A stretch of DNA of 24,341 nucleotides, from assembly GCA_003427395.1 (NCBI GenBank), contig BFEA01000074.1, positions 1,675,815 to 1,700,155 on the forward strand, given 5' to 3'. The first letter of the stretch is position 1. The number at the start of each line of letters is the position of its first letter. The position numbers were made by a program, and so were the translations under genes. Of this stretch, positions 7,902-18,767 are shown one piece after another. The notes below the pieces were generated by a model, which did not search any database, was not told where the DNA came from, and saw only the letters and a list, made by a program, of their open reading frames with translations. This DNA is from Chara braunii. Lineage: Eukaryota > Streptophyta > Charophyceae > Charales > Characeae.

Positions 7902-8386
7902 GATGCTCTTGATGGATAACCTACATAAGACAAAAAACAGACGAAAGCACATATATAGATTGATGATGACCTCCTAGCCGCTCTCTTGATGATACTCACC
8001 AGGCACTGTGAGTAGGACCAACGTTCTCCGCACTTTGGTCTCCACGGGGCTGACTCCACTTTCCTCCACCGACATCGACTTTCGTCAACTCACAGCTCTC
8101 CAGCCTCTTTAAAGGTCTTGGCTATGGAGTATTTCATGTGAAAAACACAGGGAAAATGTTCAAACAGCAGCTGCCGCTACCATTCTCCCATTTCCTTCGT
8201 GCCTCAGGCCAGATGCCACGTCAGCCTGTGACGTAGTAATGACCCAGCACCTCCGGATACCGCGCGTGCATCAAGCGCTAACCCCCATCTACTTCACAAC
8301 ATCACAGCGCTCTCGCAACAACGCCTCCCTCCCGTCGGCTGCCAGCACCGCGTCACGTGTCAGCTAGCATGTTACTTATCACCACA
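7902..8386 (+). repeat. Left arm of a large inverted repeat
   Basis: This arm (GATGCTCTTGATGGATAAC at its outer end, CAGCTAGCATGTTAC near its inner end) is the reverse complement of 8616-9122 with scattered mismatches and small indels. Arms of about 485 and 507 bp around a 229-bp spacer suggest a long-terminal-inverted-repeat DNA transposon (Mutator-like or foldback type). No target duplication was found at the outer ends (GACAATCTT against CACTCATCC), so the class is uncertain. Confidence 0.85.
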
Positions 8387-8615
8387 ATCCAGCGCTTCGC
8401 CAGTCGCAAGTCACCAGCGCCCCACCACTCACCTGTTGTCAGCGCCTCGCCCCCCGCCAGCAGCCAGCGCCTTGCTGCACTCACACAGCCAGCGCCCGCC
8501 ACCTCCGACCAGCCAACACCTCGCCTGCAAGCAACCATCATGCCACCATCCACGTGCTGCGGCGGCCCGACACCCGCCAGCCATAGCGCTAGTGATAGTG
8601 CTAACGCGTGAAGCT
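8387..8615. other. GC-rich spacer of the large inverted repeat
   Basis: Rich in CAGCGC/CCAGCGCC motifs. Chance open frames on both strands are Pro/Ala/Ser-rich, with no recognisable protein. Confidence 0.6.
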
Positions 8616-9122
8616 TGTGGTGACTAGTAACATGCTAGCTGACACGTGGCGCGGTGCTGGCAGCCGACGGGAGGGAGGCACTGGTGCGGGTGTGTTGTGA
8701 TGTTGTGAAGTAGACGGGGGTTAGCGCGTGACGCACACGCGGTATCCAGAGGCGCTGGGTCATTACTACGTCACAGGCTGACGTGGCATCTGGCCTGAGG
8801 CACGGAGGAAAAGGGAGAATGGTAGCGGCAACTGCTGTTTGAACATTTTCCCTGTGTTTTTCACATGAAATACTCCATAGCCAGGACCTTTAAAGAGGCT
8901 GGAGAGCTCATGCGAGTTGACGAAAGTCGATGTCGATGGAGGAAAGTGGAGTCAGCCCCATGGAGACCAAACTGCAGAGAACGTTGGTCCTACTTGAAGA
9001 ATCATCACAGTGCCACTGGGAGACTCGGAGTATCATCAAGAGAGCGCCTAGGAGGTCATCATCAATCTATATATGTGCTTTCGTCTGTTTTTGTCTTGTG
9101 CAAGTTATCCATCAAGAGCATC
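8616..9122 (-). repeat. Right arm of the large inverted repeat
   Basis: Reverse complement of 7902-8386, ending GTTATCCATCAAGAGCATC. A transcript across both arms would fold into a hairpin of nearly 500 bp. LINE sequence resumes right after it. Confidence 0.85.
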
Positions 9123-10534
9123 CACTCATCCTTACATGCAAACATCTTGGAACAGGCAAGGGATGAGTTGACTCTATGGAGATTATGGTAATCGAAAGGC
9201 CTTCAGGTGAGAGCAAGGATGATGGACTTTGAGTTAAACGAATCAATGAGCAAGTATTTTCTTGCAAGAATAAAGGCGAACAGCAGGGTCAGCGCGATAG
9301 AAGGTTTAAAAGATCCATTAGGCAAACAACTCATAAAGACAGACAACGAGGGAATGTTACAAATTGTCAACTTGAAAGGATTCTACCAGGAGCTATACCA
9401 GACAAAAACCACTTCCTCCTCCTCGGCAACAAGAAGAGAAGCAAGATCAAAATGCTCCAATATTTAGATAAAGCAATCACAAGCGAACAGGTGTTAGTGC
9501 TAGACAGACCGATCTCCATAGAAGAATTAAGGACCGCACTCCAAAGCATGAACAGTGATAAATCCCTGGGACTGGACGGGCTCACCAAAGAATTTTGGGA
9601 TCAATTCTGACCGGTAATGTTAAAGTACCTCCTACAGTTCTACGAGGACAGTTGGGAAAAAGGAGGTATGGGAGAGCTACTAAGTAGCAGTGTTATGACC
9701 CTTCTGTACAAAAAAAGTGACCGTGAAGATATTCGGAACTATCGACCTATTTCCCTCCTCACCCTACCCTACAAGATCCTAGCAAAAGCGCTTGCCTTCA
9801 AGATTCTCGATCTCACAGTCACATAGACCAAGCTGGATCGATTCCAGGGAGGTACATTCTAGACAATGTCCTCACTTTCAACGATGCATGGAAGGTAAGG
9901 GAGAAAAAACTCAACACAACAGTCATGTTTTTTTACTTTGAAAAATACGACCAAGTCAACTGGACTTTCCTTAACGCAAGCATGAAAAAAATGGGAGTCG
10001 GTCATAACTTTAGAAAGTGGGTCAGAATCCTCTATAAGGACGTCTCAGGCTGTGTACAAATCAATGGCCTTCTCTCCGATCGATACCCAATCCCAATCAG
10101 TCCAACAATGAGACCCCTTGGTCCCACCAATTTCCCTGTTTGTAATGGAAGCAATCGCCTCCTCCCTGCGCAAAGACCCTTCAATCCAAAGATTACCAGA
10201 GCTGAACACAGGCACCCGTCACCAAGTTCACTTTCCAACAGTAATAACGTTTGCAGATGATCTGACAATTTTGATCACAACATCTGACCCGTCTGTGAAA
10301 GCGTTAGTAAGGGCAATGGAAGCATTCAGGCTAGCATCTGAAATGAAGATTAACTAGACAAAGACGGTGGGGTGGTTGTTGTCAAATGAAGAGAGGCCCT
10401 AGATGGAGGGACCCAGACCCGAAGCAGATATGACATGGGAACAACCTGAGGAACCAATGAGATATCTAGGAATTATGGTTACCAAAGATGGATGAGCCTC
10501 GCAAATGACAAAACAAGGTACATCCCCGAAATAG
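9123..10534 (+). pseudogene. LINE ORF2 fragment: linker and reverse transcriptase domain, inactivated
   Basis: Reverse transcriptase of a non-LTR retrotransposon, spread over several frames. Visible in order: linker FELNESMSKYFLARIKA (about 9230); SLGLDGLTKEFW (about 9563); DIRNYRPISLLTLPYKILAK (about 9728); IPGRYILDN (about 9841); YFEKYDQVNW, motif A (9934); FADD, motif C (10250-10261); FRLASEMKIN, motif D (about 10327). Damage: stop at 9608-9610, stop and frame change near 9824, frame change near 10100, stop at 10355-10357. In motif A the first aspartate, a catalytic metal ligand (usual DFEKAYD), is tyrosine, and the alanine is lost. The fragment is split from its C-terminal part by the hAT element at 10543. 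Confidence 0.92.
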
Positions 10535-10542
10535 CCTGGCAC

Positions 10543-11207
10543 CAGGGTTGCCAGGCCAAACGTACGGAGGCCCCTAAGCTGACCCCGAACGTTCGGACGT
10601 TCGGGTCCCCGTACGGGGCCCGAACCTGAAGGGCTTCGGACCCCGCAAAAAAATATTTTGGCACCTAGATATTATTATTTTTTTCTGATTTTTTTTTTTG
10701 TGAGTTCTTTGTGATGTAAGGTATCTCCCTCTTAGTTTTGAAGCCATTCTGAGCAGCCAAACAAAAATGAAAAATCGGCAAAGATGGTGTCAAAACTTGC
10801 TTGCCCACTCACTAATTTGTTTGTTCTCGCTTTTCACTTTTTGTTTTTCCTTTATTTCTGGGCATAAAAAAAATATATTATTTGTTCCAACTTTTTTTGT
10901 ACATTTTCTATTATGTAAGATACACATATATAAATTTTCATGGCATTCGTTGAAGCCAAACAAAAATGAAAAATCGCCAAAGATGACGGTGTCAAAAACG
11001 TGCTCGCCCACTCAATAAGTTCATTCTCGTTTTAAAATGTTGTTTAGTATTTTCTTCTGCATAACATTTTTTTTTTTTCAGATTTTTTTGTTTTTTTGTT
11101 TTTTTTTGGTCCGCGTTCAGCCGAACGGCCGAACGTGTCGAGAGGGGGTGCCGAACGTTCGGGCGTTCGGGTTCGGGCGTTCGGCCCGTCCCGAACGCGC
11201 AACCTTG
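10543..11207. mobile_element. Non-autonomous hAT-type element, CAGGGTTGC family (665 bp)
   Basis: The ends are CAGGGTTGCC and, reverse-complemented, CAAGGTTGCG, flanked by a perfect 8-bp duplication CCTGGCAC (10535-10542 and 11208-11215). Removing the element and one duplicate rejoins the LINE frame as PEIAWHYITRRPSKGGLG, a normal LINE sequence, which verifies the boundaries. Subterminal regions are dense in CGAACG/CGTTCGG motifs; the AT-rich middle holds a direct duplication (about 10756 and 10955). No transposase frame. Confidence 0.9.
10750..11040 (+). repeat. Direct duplication inside the hAT element
   Basis: GCCAAACAAAAATGAAAAAT with its following roughly 80 bp (CGGCAAAGATGG, TGCCCACTCA, TTCTCG) appears at 10756 and again at 10955, a 199-bp offset. 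Confidence 0.85.
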
Positions 11208-11215
11208 CCTGGCAC

Positions 11216-12950
11216 TACATAACGAGGAGGCCCTCAAAAGGAGGTCTGGGGATAATCGACCCCAAACAAGAAACAAAAGCCCTACAGGTAAAATGGATAA
11301 TTAACTACTAACCCAACCAAGATTGGCGTGGCACAAACTAGCCCTAGACAGCATCAGAACCCTAGCCCCCGTCCAAACCCCCGTCAATATGTCAGGCCTG
11401 TTCTGGGTGATGAACGGAGACTGGACCCCAAAGACTGGCAGGAGAAAAACGCTACCGAACGCACAACAGATCCATGGCCAACCCCCAACACCTTGCTGGA
11501 CAGCCCTGATCAGAGTCTGGAGAGGAATCATGCCCAATAAAGTGAAAAAGCCCAAATCCAAAGAAGAAGTTCTTCACCAGCCCCTATTCGGAAACCCATG
11601 TGTAAAGGATGCTGGGGACTTACCTTTGTCCCTGGCCAACGGCCAACGCTGGCTATCATGGATCAGAAACAGACTGTGGAGGGTAGACCACATCTGGGAC
11701 GATGTAAAGAAAGACTGGATCGATGAGGAACAACTGAGGCATCTTTTAAAAGGATGCCACAATCGGAACGGAAATCTGACAACGATTGTAAACAGCATCC
11801 CTGAAGGATGGAAAGATCTGTTAAAAGGCGACTTTTCATGGAAATCAGGAGAATGGGGAGTGCTGACTCAGGAGTACGTCCCTGAGAAAGCATACCATTT
11901 TTCCGCAGATCCCCGGGCTCAGACCTCTGAAGAATATTCACCTCTTTCCCCATAGACCGTACCAACCCTAACTCGCTTCTGATTCACAATATCGATCCAC
12001 AAGAGATAACCCTCAATACTTACACGCTCCGAAAAATAAGACTATTGGGAACTTGGCCGGAAACAATATTCCAAGTGGACACAGCGATTCAGGACTTGGA
12101 ATTTGACCCAAAGAAATGGACGTGGCTCTCAGGAAACAACAGATTCGGCAAGACTCCCATTCAGATAACACAGTACACGGTTAAAATGGGTTACAGGATG
12201 CTACTGAAAACGAAGGATCCAGAGCCAATAATCAGAGAACACTGGTCCAAATTGCTAGGACAGAGAATGGAACCAATCACTGAACTCCCCTGGCGCAAAC
12301 ACAAGTCTGTTCGGCCAGTCAAAATCAGAAGCCTGCATGGTTAATCACCTACAATGCCCTCCCAGTGAACGTATGGTTACACATCCTAAGGAAACACAGC
12401 GACCCGAACAGCTCAGAACAATGCCTGGTACCTGGTGTGCTCAGAAAACCAACGGGAGGCCCTGCTACATTGCCTGATATCCTGCAAGTTTGCTACCGAC
12501 ATATGGGTGAGAGCCTCAGTACTCTGGGACTACCTTTTTCGTTCTCCCCTACCTGAACACCCGATCCAACTACTCCTATGGACTAACATCCCTTCCCAAT
12601 TCTCTAAGTCTGAACGCATCTGGTTTGGAATAATCAGGAAGGTGCCTCTCTGGGTCATCTGGAAAGAGAGGTGTAACAGAACTATCGACAAGTCTAACAA
12701 TCAGCGGAGCAAGTCTGGGCATCAACGAGACTCCTTATGGAAACTGATATCCGGTGGCAATGGAAGAAGATCAAACTCCAAATTCAGCAGAATCCGGAGG
12801 AGCAACAAGAAACGATATCCAAGTTCAGGAGGGTGTGGCTCGTCAACAAGAAACGATATCCAAGTTCAGGAGGGTGTGGCTCGTCAACGGGACGATAGCG
12901 GATATTGATGCTCTGCAAATCCGATGGAAGGAATGGCACAACTCACAGGC
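11216..12950 (+). pseudogene. LINE ORF2 C-terminal region with zinc-knuckle (zf-RVT) domain
   Basis: Continuation of the LINE after the hAT insertion. RRPSKGGLGIIDPKQETKAL (about 11228) is the usual PKxxGGLGxxD...NKAL block. LHQPLFGNPCVKDAG (about 11574) matches the plant LINE C-terminal QPLFGNP block. LITYNALPVNVWLHILRK and VCSENQREALLHCLISC (about 12345-12500) form the zf-RVT knuckle of Cys/His residues found after plant LINE reverse transcriptases. Frame breaks and stops occur (11311, 11953-11955, about 12344). The segment ends with a 41-bp tandem duplication. Decayed and non-functional. Confidence 0.88.
12803..12889 (+). repeat. 41-bp tandem duplication in the LINE 3' region
   Basis: CAACAAGAAACGATATCCAA through GGTGTGGCTCGT is present at 12803 and 12844. 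The length is not a multiple of three, so it shifts the reading frame. Confidence 0.95.
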
Positions 12951-13289
12951 TCCCCAAAGAACACGAGATTCTTCACAGGCTGGACAACAGGACTACAGGG
13001 ATATACGAGTCTCCAGTGTCTCTGGTTTTCTTGCAATACTTGCATATCTGACAGGCCCCTATAGAGGAGCTTGAGAGGAAGTCCAGGGAAAGGCAAGCTG
13101 ACAGTCAATCGTCCAGATCTGTGGAGCAATCAATGCTGTTCAGGGACCCTTTGGCCAGACGGAAGGGAGCGTGCATGTGTATATTGATGTAACTCGCTTC
13201 ATATGACTTGCCGGGGGAAGGAAAATAGGAACCGGACTGACGCTCCCCAGAATGGATATGGAGCCAAGCCCGTAAGGACCTGTTTTTTG

Positions 13290-13324
13290 AGAAAAAAAAA
13301 AAAGAAAAAAAAAAAGAAAAGAAA
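13290..13324 (+). other. A-rich tract, candidate LINE 3' tail
   Basis: GAGAAAAAAAAAAAAG with further A-runs lies about 350 bp past the last coding motif, in LINE orientation. This suits a retrotransposon poly(A) tail, which would make 12951-13289 the 3' untranslated region. No target duplication was identified. Confidence 0.55.
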
Positions 13325-13470
13325 GGGACACAATGCATCAATTGTGCTCCATGTTCTTTGCTATAGAGGTAAAACTGTTCTATTGCTGGATTGGCTCATC
13401 TCAGGTGTGCTTCATTGTCTGCAAGAGAGGTGAAGTTATTCGATATTGGATCTACTCATCTTTGCAGAAC

Positions 13471-13667
13471 ATTGGCTGTTGTGGTGAAAATCTATAGCAC
13501 ACAGAGGCACATTCAGCAAGCTTGTGAACGCACATGTTCACCTTCTTCTCTTATGCACTCTCCCATATATGGTTAAGGTGGTGTGGTGAAAATCTATATA
13601 TTGGCTGTTGTGGTGAAAATCTATATATTGGCTGTTGTGGTGAAAATCTATAGCACACAGAGGCACG
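13471..13667 (+). repeat. 27-bp minisatellite
   Basis: Units of ATTGGCTGTTGTGGTGAAAA TCTATAT at 13471 (partial), about 13580, 13600 and 13627. The first and last copies both continue into TAGCACACAGAGGCA, which indicates a larger duplication around the array. Confidence 0.9.
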
Positions 13668-13797
13668 TTAAGGTGGTGTCATTTTGTTTTTTTTATGTTC
13701 GTATTATGAGCCTGCATTATTTGTTCGCTAATTTTTTGACGACATTGCTTGTGGTGGTGCGCCGAAAAAGACCGAATTTTTGGTCTTCCATTAACCA

Positions 13798-13803
<6 letters not shown>

Positions 13804-13879
<76 letters not shown>
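13804..13879 (+). repeat. (TC)n microsatellite
   Basis: Pure TC run of about 76 bp, followed by imperfect CT-rich sequence to about 13950. Confidence 0.98.
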
Positions 13880-13881
<2 letters not shown>

Positions 13882-14528
13882 CACTCATGCACACTGGCAT
13901 TTTCAGCAAGTTTTCTCTTCTTCTCTCCCTCTCTTCCTCTCTCTTTCTCCCTTATCAACCTGTGGCTCGTTGTGGACATGCAGAGAATTTCGAAGCTGAT
14001 CTGATAAGTAGCCTGGCAAAGGTGACCATGTGTGTGGGACTGGTGCATCTGCACTTGTGCTTTCTCTGCATTTCAAAGAAGGAGAAGGGCCGCATTTGCA
14101 ATGCGGTGTTGTAGTCTGAGTACAGGCAGCTATGGTCCCCTTCCCTGTCATTTCCGTGTAATTGAGTTGTCACAGCTTCCCCAAGTTGCAGATGGTTTGT
14201 TGCAGGAAAAAGTTCTCTGATTTTGTAGACTTCTTTCCCCCCCCCCCATAAACACTGGCTCCTTTTTATCCATTCTCGGGAGCATCAGTCCAGTTCCTAC
14301 TCCCCTGGCAAGTCAGAGATACGAGAACGACACACGCAGCTTCCTTCCGTTTGGCTGAAGAGCCCCTGACCAGCATTGATTGCTGCACTTGCTTGGAGGA
14401 ATGACTATCAGCTTGCCTTCCCTCTGTGTTCCCTCTCTGGTTTGACTCCCAGACCCTGCCAAATTAATTTGAATCCAGGAAACACAGGATGGGTGTGGAT
14501 ATAAACTAGCCCCTTCTTTTCCTTTTCC
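13880..14528. other. No recognisable gene
   Basis: CT-rich then mixed sequence, with a C-run at 14238-14248. Open frames on either strand have no family features. Confidence 0.5.
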
Positions 14529-14621
14529 TTTCTTTTTTTTTTTTTTTTTTTTTCCCGATCCAGATGCTCCGATCTATTAGTGTGGGGAGCTGCACCTGCT
14601 GGAAAGTGGGTCCAGCGTCCC
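14529..14621 (-). mobile_element. SINE- or LINE-like 3' end, copy 3, with A-tail (minus strand)
   Basis: On the minus strand GGGACGCTGGACCC, CCAGCAGGTGCAGCTCCCCA and AATAGATCGGAGC lead into an A-run (plus T's 14532-14553) and a GGAAAAGGAAAAG extension. Third copy of the block at 1495-1548 and 6409-6462. Upstream on the minus strand a frame from about 14911 (MAPVSDGRSVTTPTPG) is open into the block; it is Pro/Ser/Arg-rich, not recognised, and could be part of the element. Confidence 0.55.
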
Positions 14622-16496
14622 ATTTTGGCAATTGCGAATAATGGAGTTTCTGATGCTCTCCCTGGCAATGAGGACTGTTCCCCAATAGGAATGCCTACCC
14701 TGTACTTGACTATTCTAGCATCACACTGATTCTGTTGACACCGCTGGTGGCACTGGCCAGAGACTGATCTTCTGCATATCCAGCTTCTTACTGTCTCGTA
14801 CGCTGATTGAAGTTGCCTGGCTGGGGTCCTGTGAGTCTGGTGGTTGGGTGATCTGGATCCGACACCCGGAGTCGGAGTTGTGACGGACCTTCCGTCTGAT
14901 ACTGGTGCCATTTCACCCGCAAAGATAGTTGGCTTGCCCCCCCCTGGTTGGTCTACTTTACTGGTGCGAACCGACTATCTGCGTTAAAGCTAATAATACA
15001 AAAAATAGAAATCAACCACCTCAGGCCAAACTCAATAAACTCGATAAATAAATAACTTTACTGAACCACCAGCGGGGAGTTGGCTCCGACAATAAGCTCG
15101 ATGCAGCCGACAAACTAGTCCGACAACATCGTTTTGACTTGATGAGACGTGTTGCCAAAGTCATCCATTCCATCCTACGGCCGACATAAGATTAGGTAGG
15201 CACACCTGTCTTCACACATTTTAGTTCTTCTGATGACAAGATACTTTGCGGATGATTACTCGAAGTGTTGCATGTCCGTGAAAAATTCTCACATCAGATA
15301 ATTCTCATATTCTATCACAATATTTTGTCACAAGCGTGACAATCATACATTAACCTACTCCACGAGATTCATGTTTTCGTGCGTCGAGTACCCCTCAATG
15401 CCTAAGCATGATAGTACCATCACCGGGGCAACTCGGATACTATCCATCCGGATGGTCCTAGCTAAAATGAATTTTATTATTATTATTCTTTTTTTTATAG
15501 ATTACCTTACGGAGCCTAGTAAAATAACAATGGCTCGGACATAGGAACAATCCGACGTGGTCCCCAAGGTAGCCTTATTAGGGAACAAAGTCCACAAAGA
15601 TATGTCTAGCCGTGGTACAGTTGTCGGCCCTCTCGAGCGTCAGCCTCTACCTAAGCCGTGCAAGCGCCTCATAATTAAAAATCAAAGTGGTGACGCGAGT
15701 CTCTCACACAACTCTAACCATTTGCGATCCATAGAGGGAGGCCTTTCAAGAGGCTAACCTCCACACTATGGCACGATAAGGCTGATGCATCCGAAAAAGG
15801 TACCCCATCGCAGTGTTCCTAATCCGGATAATCCCGTAGCGGTCTTCGGATGAGGTAATTTTAGCACTCACAATGACTCTGAATCGCACGGCCATATGGT
15901 CACGCGTTCGCATTTTAAGTACAATATATTCAGTCTTCATACCACGCCAGTCGTGCGCCCCAATAACCCTGCGAACAGCGGAGCACAACTGGTCGCACCA
16001 ACGAACAATCACAACAATCACAATCATCATCAAACACGTCAACCTCCCCAAGTCAAAACCTCTTACGATTGTTGGACAACGTCCGACATTTTTAAAATAC
16101 CCAACACATACCCTTGTACAGGTTTCTGCTCCAAACTGTGTCCCATAAAATTGGGCCGGTATTTAAAATAACTATACAAAAATTAAAATTAAAATAAAAG
16201 TAAAATAAATATGAAAATGAGAGGAAAACGATGCTTGCTAGCAAGAGGGGGGGGGGAGAGCCCCGCTAGCACCCACTCGGCTTCACAAATCGGTCCCACA
16301 GCCGAAACTGACAACAAAACCAAAAGGGATAACCCCGCCGAGCCCTCAACCCCTCGTGTTTTTTTCAAGATGCTTTGTTGTTCCCTCTTCGTCGGCTGTC
16401 GGCCTCGATCTAAATCTGCCTGATGAAAGTTCAACACCGTAGGCCCCAGGCTGAGAATAGCCACTACATAAATCCATATAATCTGTTCACTCAGGA
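14622..16496. other. No recognisable gene
   Basis: Moderately AT-rich with recurring TCCGAC/GCCGAC motifs (15087-15185, 15533-15560). Homopolymers occur at 14938-14946, 15482-15496 and 16247-16257. Frames such as 15873-16148 lack motifs. No LTR pair or RNA gene was seen. Confidence 0.45.
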
Positions 16497-17338
16497 CAGC
16501 AGCAACAATCCAACTCAGACCCTCGCTACAGACGAGAAACCGCCGCTCAGGCTTTCAGTCCTCGTACCAGAAATCGCCAGTTCTCACAACCCCCTTGCTA
16601 GGGTTACAAGGCAATACAAACTGCCCCAGCGCCGAACTAACTGTTTTCTGACAGACAGGAAGTATCTTCCTCCCTCGACTACTTCCTTAGCTGCAAACCC
16701 CCTACCGGGTTACAGGGTCACCGCCCCGGCATCAGCTACGTTGAACGAGGTGGTTATGCCTTCCGCCCTCGACATAACTCCAATGGCCTCAAGCTCCTCT
16801 TGGTCACAGAGCCACTGCTCCAGCATCGGCCAATGTCGCCCCACCCCGCCCTTCTAGTAGACTTACCACCCTGAGCAACCCTTCCTCTACTGCACGAGCC
16901 CACCCAAAATTCCCTCCAAACCGTACTTCCGACTTTCACCTTCCCATTCAAGGAAGTCAAAAGGAAAAGGACAAGAACTAAAACCACTAACAATCCGTCT
17001 CCTACCCTCACCACAGATGAAGGATACGCCGCCCAAGCTTTCACTCCTCGTACCAGAAATCATCAGATCTCATACCCCCCCTGCTAGGGTTACACGGCAA
17101 CACAAACTGCCCCAGTGCCGACCTAACTGTTTCTGACGGACAGAGAGTGCCTTCCCCCTCGACAACTCCCTTAACTGTATGGCCCCTTCACCGCCCCGGC
17201 CACAACTACGTCGGGCGAGATGGTTAGTTATGCCTTCCACCCTCGGCATAACTTTAATGGCCTCAAGCTCCCCCTGGTCACGGAGCGAATGCTCCAGCAC
17301 CGGCCGATATCGTCCCACCCCACCCTTCTAATAATAGA
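16497..17338 (+). repeat. Tandem duplication, period about 486 bp
   Basis: CTCGTACCAGAAATC at 16561 recurs at 17047, and similarity continues for about 290 bp: GCTAGGGTTACA, ACTGCCCCAG, CCTAACTGTTT-type block, GGTTATGCCTTCC, AATGGCCTCAAGCTCC, ACCCCGCCCTTCTA. The start of homology is near AACAATCC at 16504/16990. Between copies lies about 185 bp of unrelated C-rich sequence. Divergence and indels show it is not recent. GGTTACAGGGC-type motifs also recur within a unit and at 6728-6880. Confidence 0.85.
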
Positions 17339-17681
17339 CCCCCCCCAATAAAAAGAGGGAGATGGGGGCCAGGAACAAGTATGTCGCGCACATAGCTGCG
17401 GCAGGCTAACTTGTTTCCTGTAATGAGCCTCCATTATCTGAATTATTGCTGGCCTGCTGTCACCAAGACTTTCAGTTGCTCCTCGACTGTCCCTTTCTAG
17501 CAGTTCTGAAAAGCCTCCCCACAGCAGCCAATAGAGCCTTGTCAGCTCGAGTGGACTCCACCCCCTAGTATGTACTCTCCCATGCATATCGATCAGAATA
17601 GCTTCACATGTCAGCTCACATAGTGCAATTGCTCCCCTACACAAGGGGGCGGAAATCCCATTTCCACACCCATCGTCATAA
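17339..17681. other. No recognisable gene
   Basis: C-run at 17339-17346 followed by mixed sequence. A minus-strand frame covers 17228-17644 but without family motifs. Confidence 0.45.
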
Positions 17682-17839
17682 ATGGAGTATAGAATCTCAA
17701 AGGTCGATCAAGATGGAGTATAGGACCTCAAAGGTTGATCAGCATGGAGTGTAGGACCTTGGCCAAGGTTGATTAGCATGGAGTATAGGACCTCAAAGGT
17801 CAATCGGCATGGAGTATAGGACCTCAAAGGTTGATCAGC
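17682..17839 (+). repeat. 31-bp minisatellite, five copies
   Basis: ATGGAGTATAGGACCTCAAA GGTTGATCAGC-type units start at 17682, 17713, 17744, 17778 and 17809. The third is 34 bp because CTCAAAG is replaced by CTTGGCCAAG. Confidence 0.95.
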
Positions 17840-17860
17840 GTATGGCAGGCAGAGAGGAAA

Positions 17861-17920
17861 AGCTACGAGAGCTTCGCAGAACCCATAGGCAGCTACGAGA
17901 GCTTCGCAGAACCCATAGGC
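17861..17920 (+). repeat. 30-bp perfect tandem duplication
   Basis: AGCTACGAGAGCTTCGCAGA ACCCATAGGC is present twice without a mismatch, directly after the 31-bp array. Confidence 0.97.
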
Positions 17921-18767
17921 AGCATACTACGCCACATAACTCACAATGATGCGATACACATCTTTCTTTTCTTTTTCTACTTCTTGTGCGTTTAGGGACA
18001 TCAGCAGTGGTTGACCTCCCCAGGTAGGGATACAACGTAAATGGCCATACCTGCTGCAGGTGAAGCTGTTTTGATGGATCCTATCTTATGCGTGACTAGC
18101 AGAACACAAATATGAAGTAAATATCCGCATGCATAGTTTGGAAACTGAGAGGCGTATCAGCAAAGCGGAATTACTGAGATCGGCAATTCTTTTCTCGTTC
18201 TATATTCTTCATCATTTGCCCTTCCATAATTGCAAGTACTTGCCTTTCCAAAACTGCACATCCTGCTTCAGCCATTCACTCGTATGCAGCAGCTGTGCTG
18301 CGTGGCATATGCGGAGTGAGCATAGGCAATGTGCACACAAGTCTTTTCATTTGATTCGCCTGCACAATTATACTTGCGAGTCCTTCAGAATTTAGACTCC
18401 TAGTACATTTCCCAGCCATTTTTTCAAAGTTGCAGCTTGCATGCTGCCGCAACTTTTGGTGCTCGGCTGCTAGAGCAAAATGGCTGGCGGCACCAGCCAA
18501 AAAGAGGCCCATGCAGGTTGATTTCCCCCCCCCCCATGTCCAGCGTGTTTCCAGCCCCAGAGAAAAGTGCCAGGAACTTACTAGTTGATTTAGACCACCC
18601 ATAATTGGCCCATCTTCGGCCTCAGTCGATTGGAGCGTTTTAGTGCTTCATCGACAGTAGCCCCTATGCCCAAACCTTACGGCGTGTATATGACCCGGCT
18701 TGAAAAGAATAGCTGGGCCAAGTACTGATGCTTTAACTCTACAACAGAGATAGCCCCTTTTCTTTAT

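Noticed and set aside
10543-11207. Coding frames inside the hAT element (for example 10767-11018)
   Set aside because: Short, AT-driven and duplicated with the internal repeat. No transposase motifs such as the hAT dimerisation region.
13471-13667. CRISPR-like array
   Set aside because: The units are contiguous with no spacers of regular length, and the genome is eukaryotic.
14408-14911. Minus-strand frame as a retroviral-type gag gene
   Set aside because: Pro/Ser/Arg-rich without a CCHC knuckle or protease. It runs into the SINE-like tail and A-run, so it was kept only as a note there.
15139-15171. TTGATGAGACGTG as a second hammerhead partner
   Set aside because: No helix II closure and no GAAAC at the required place.
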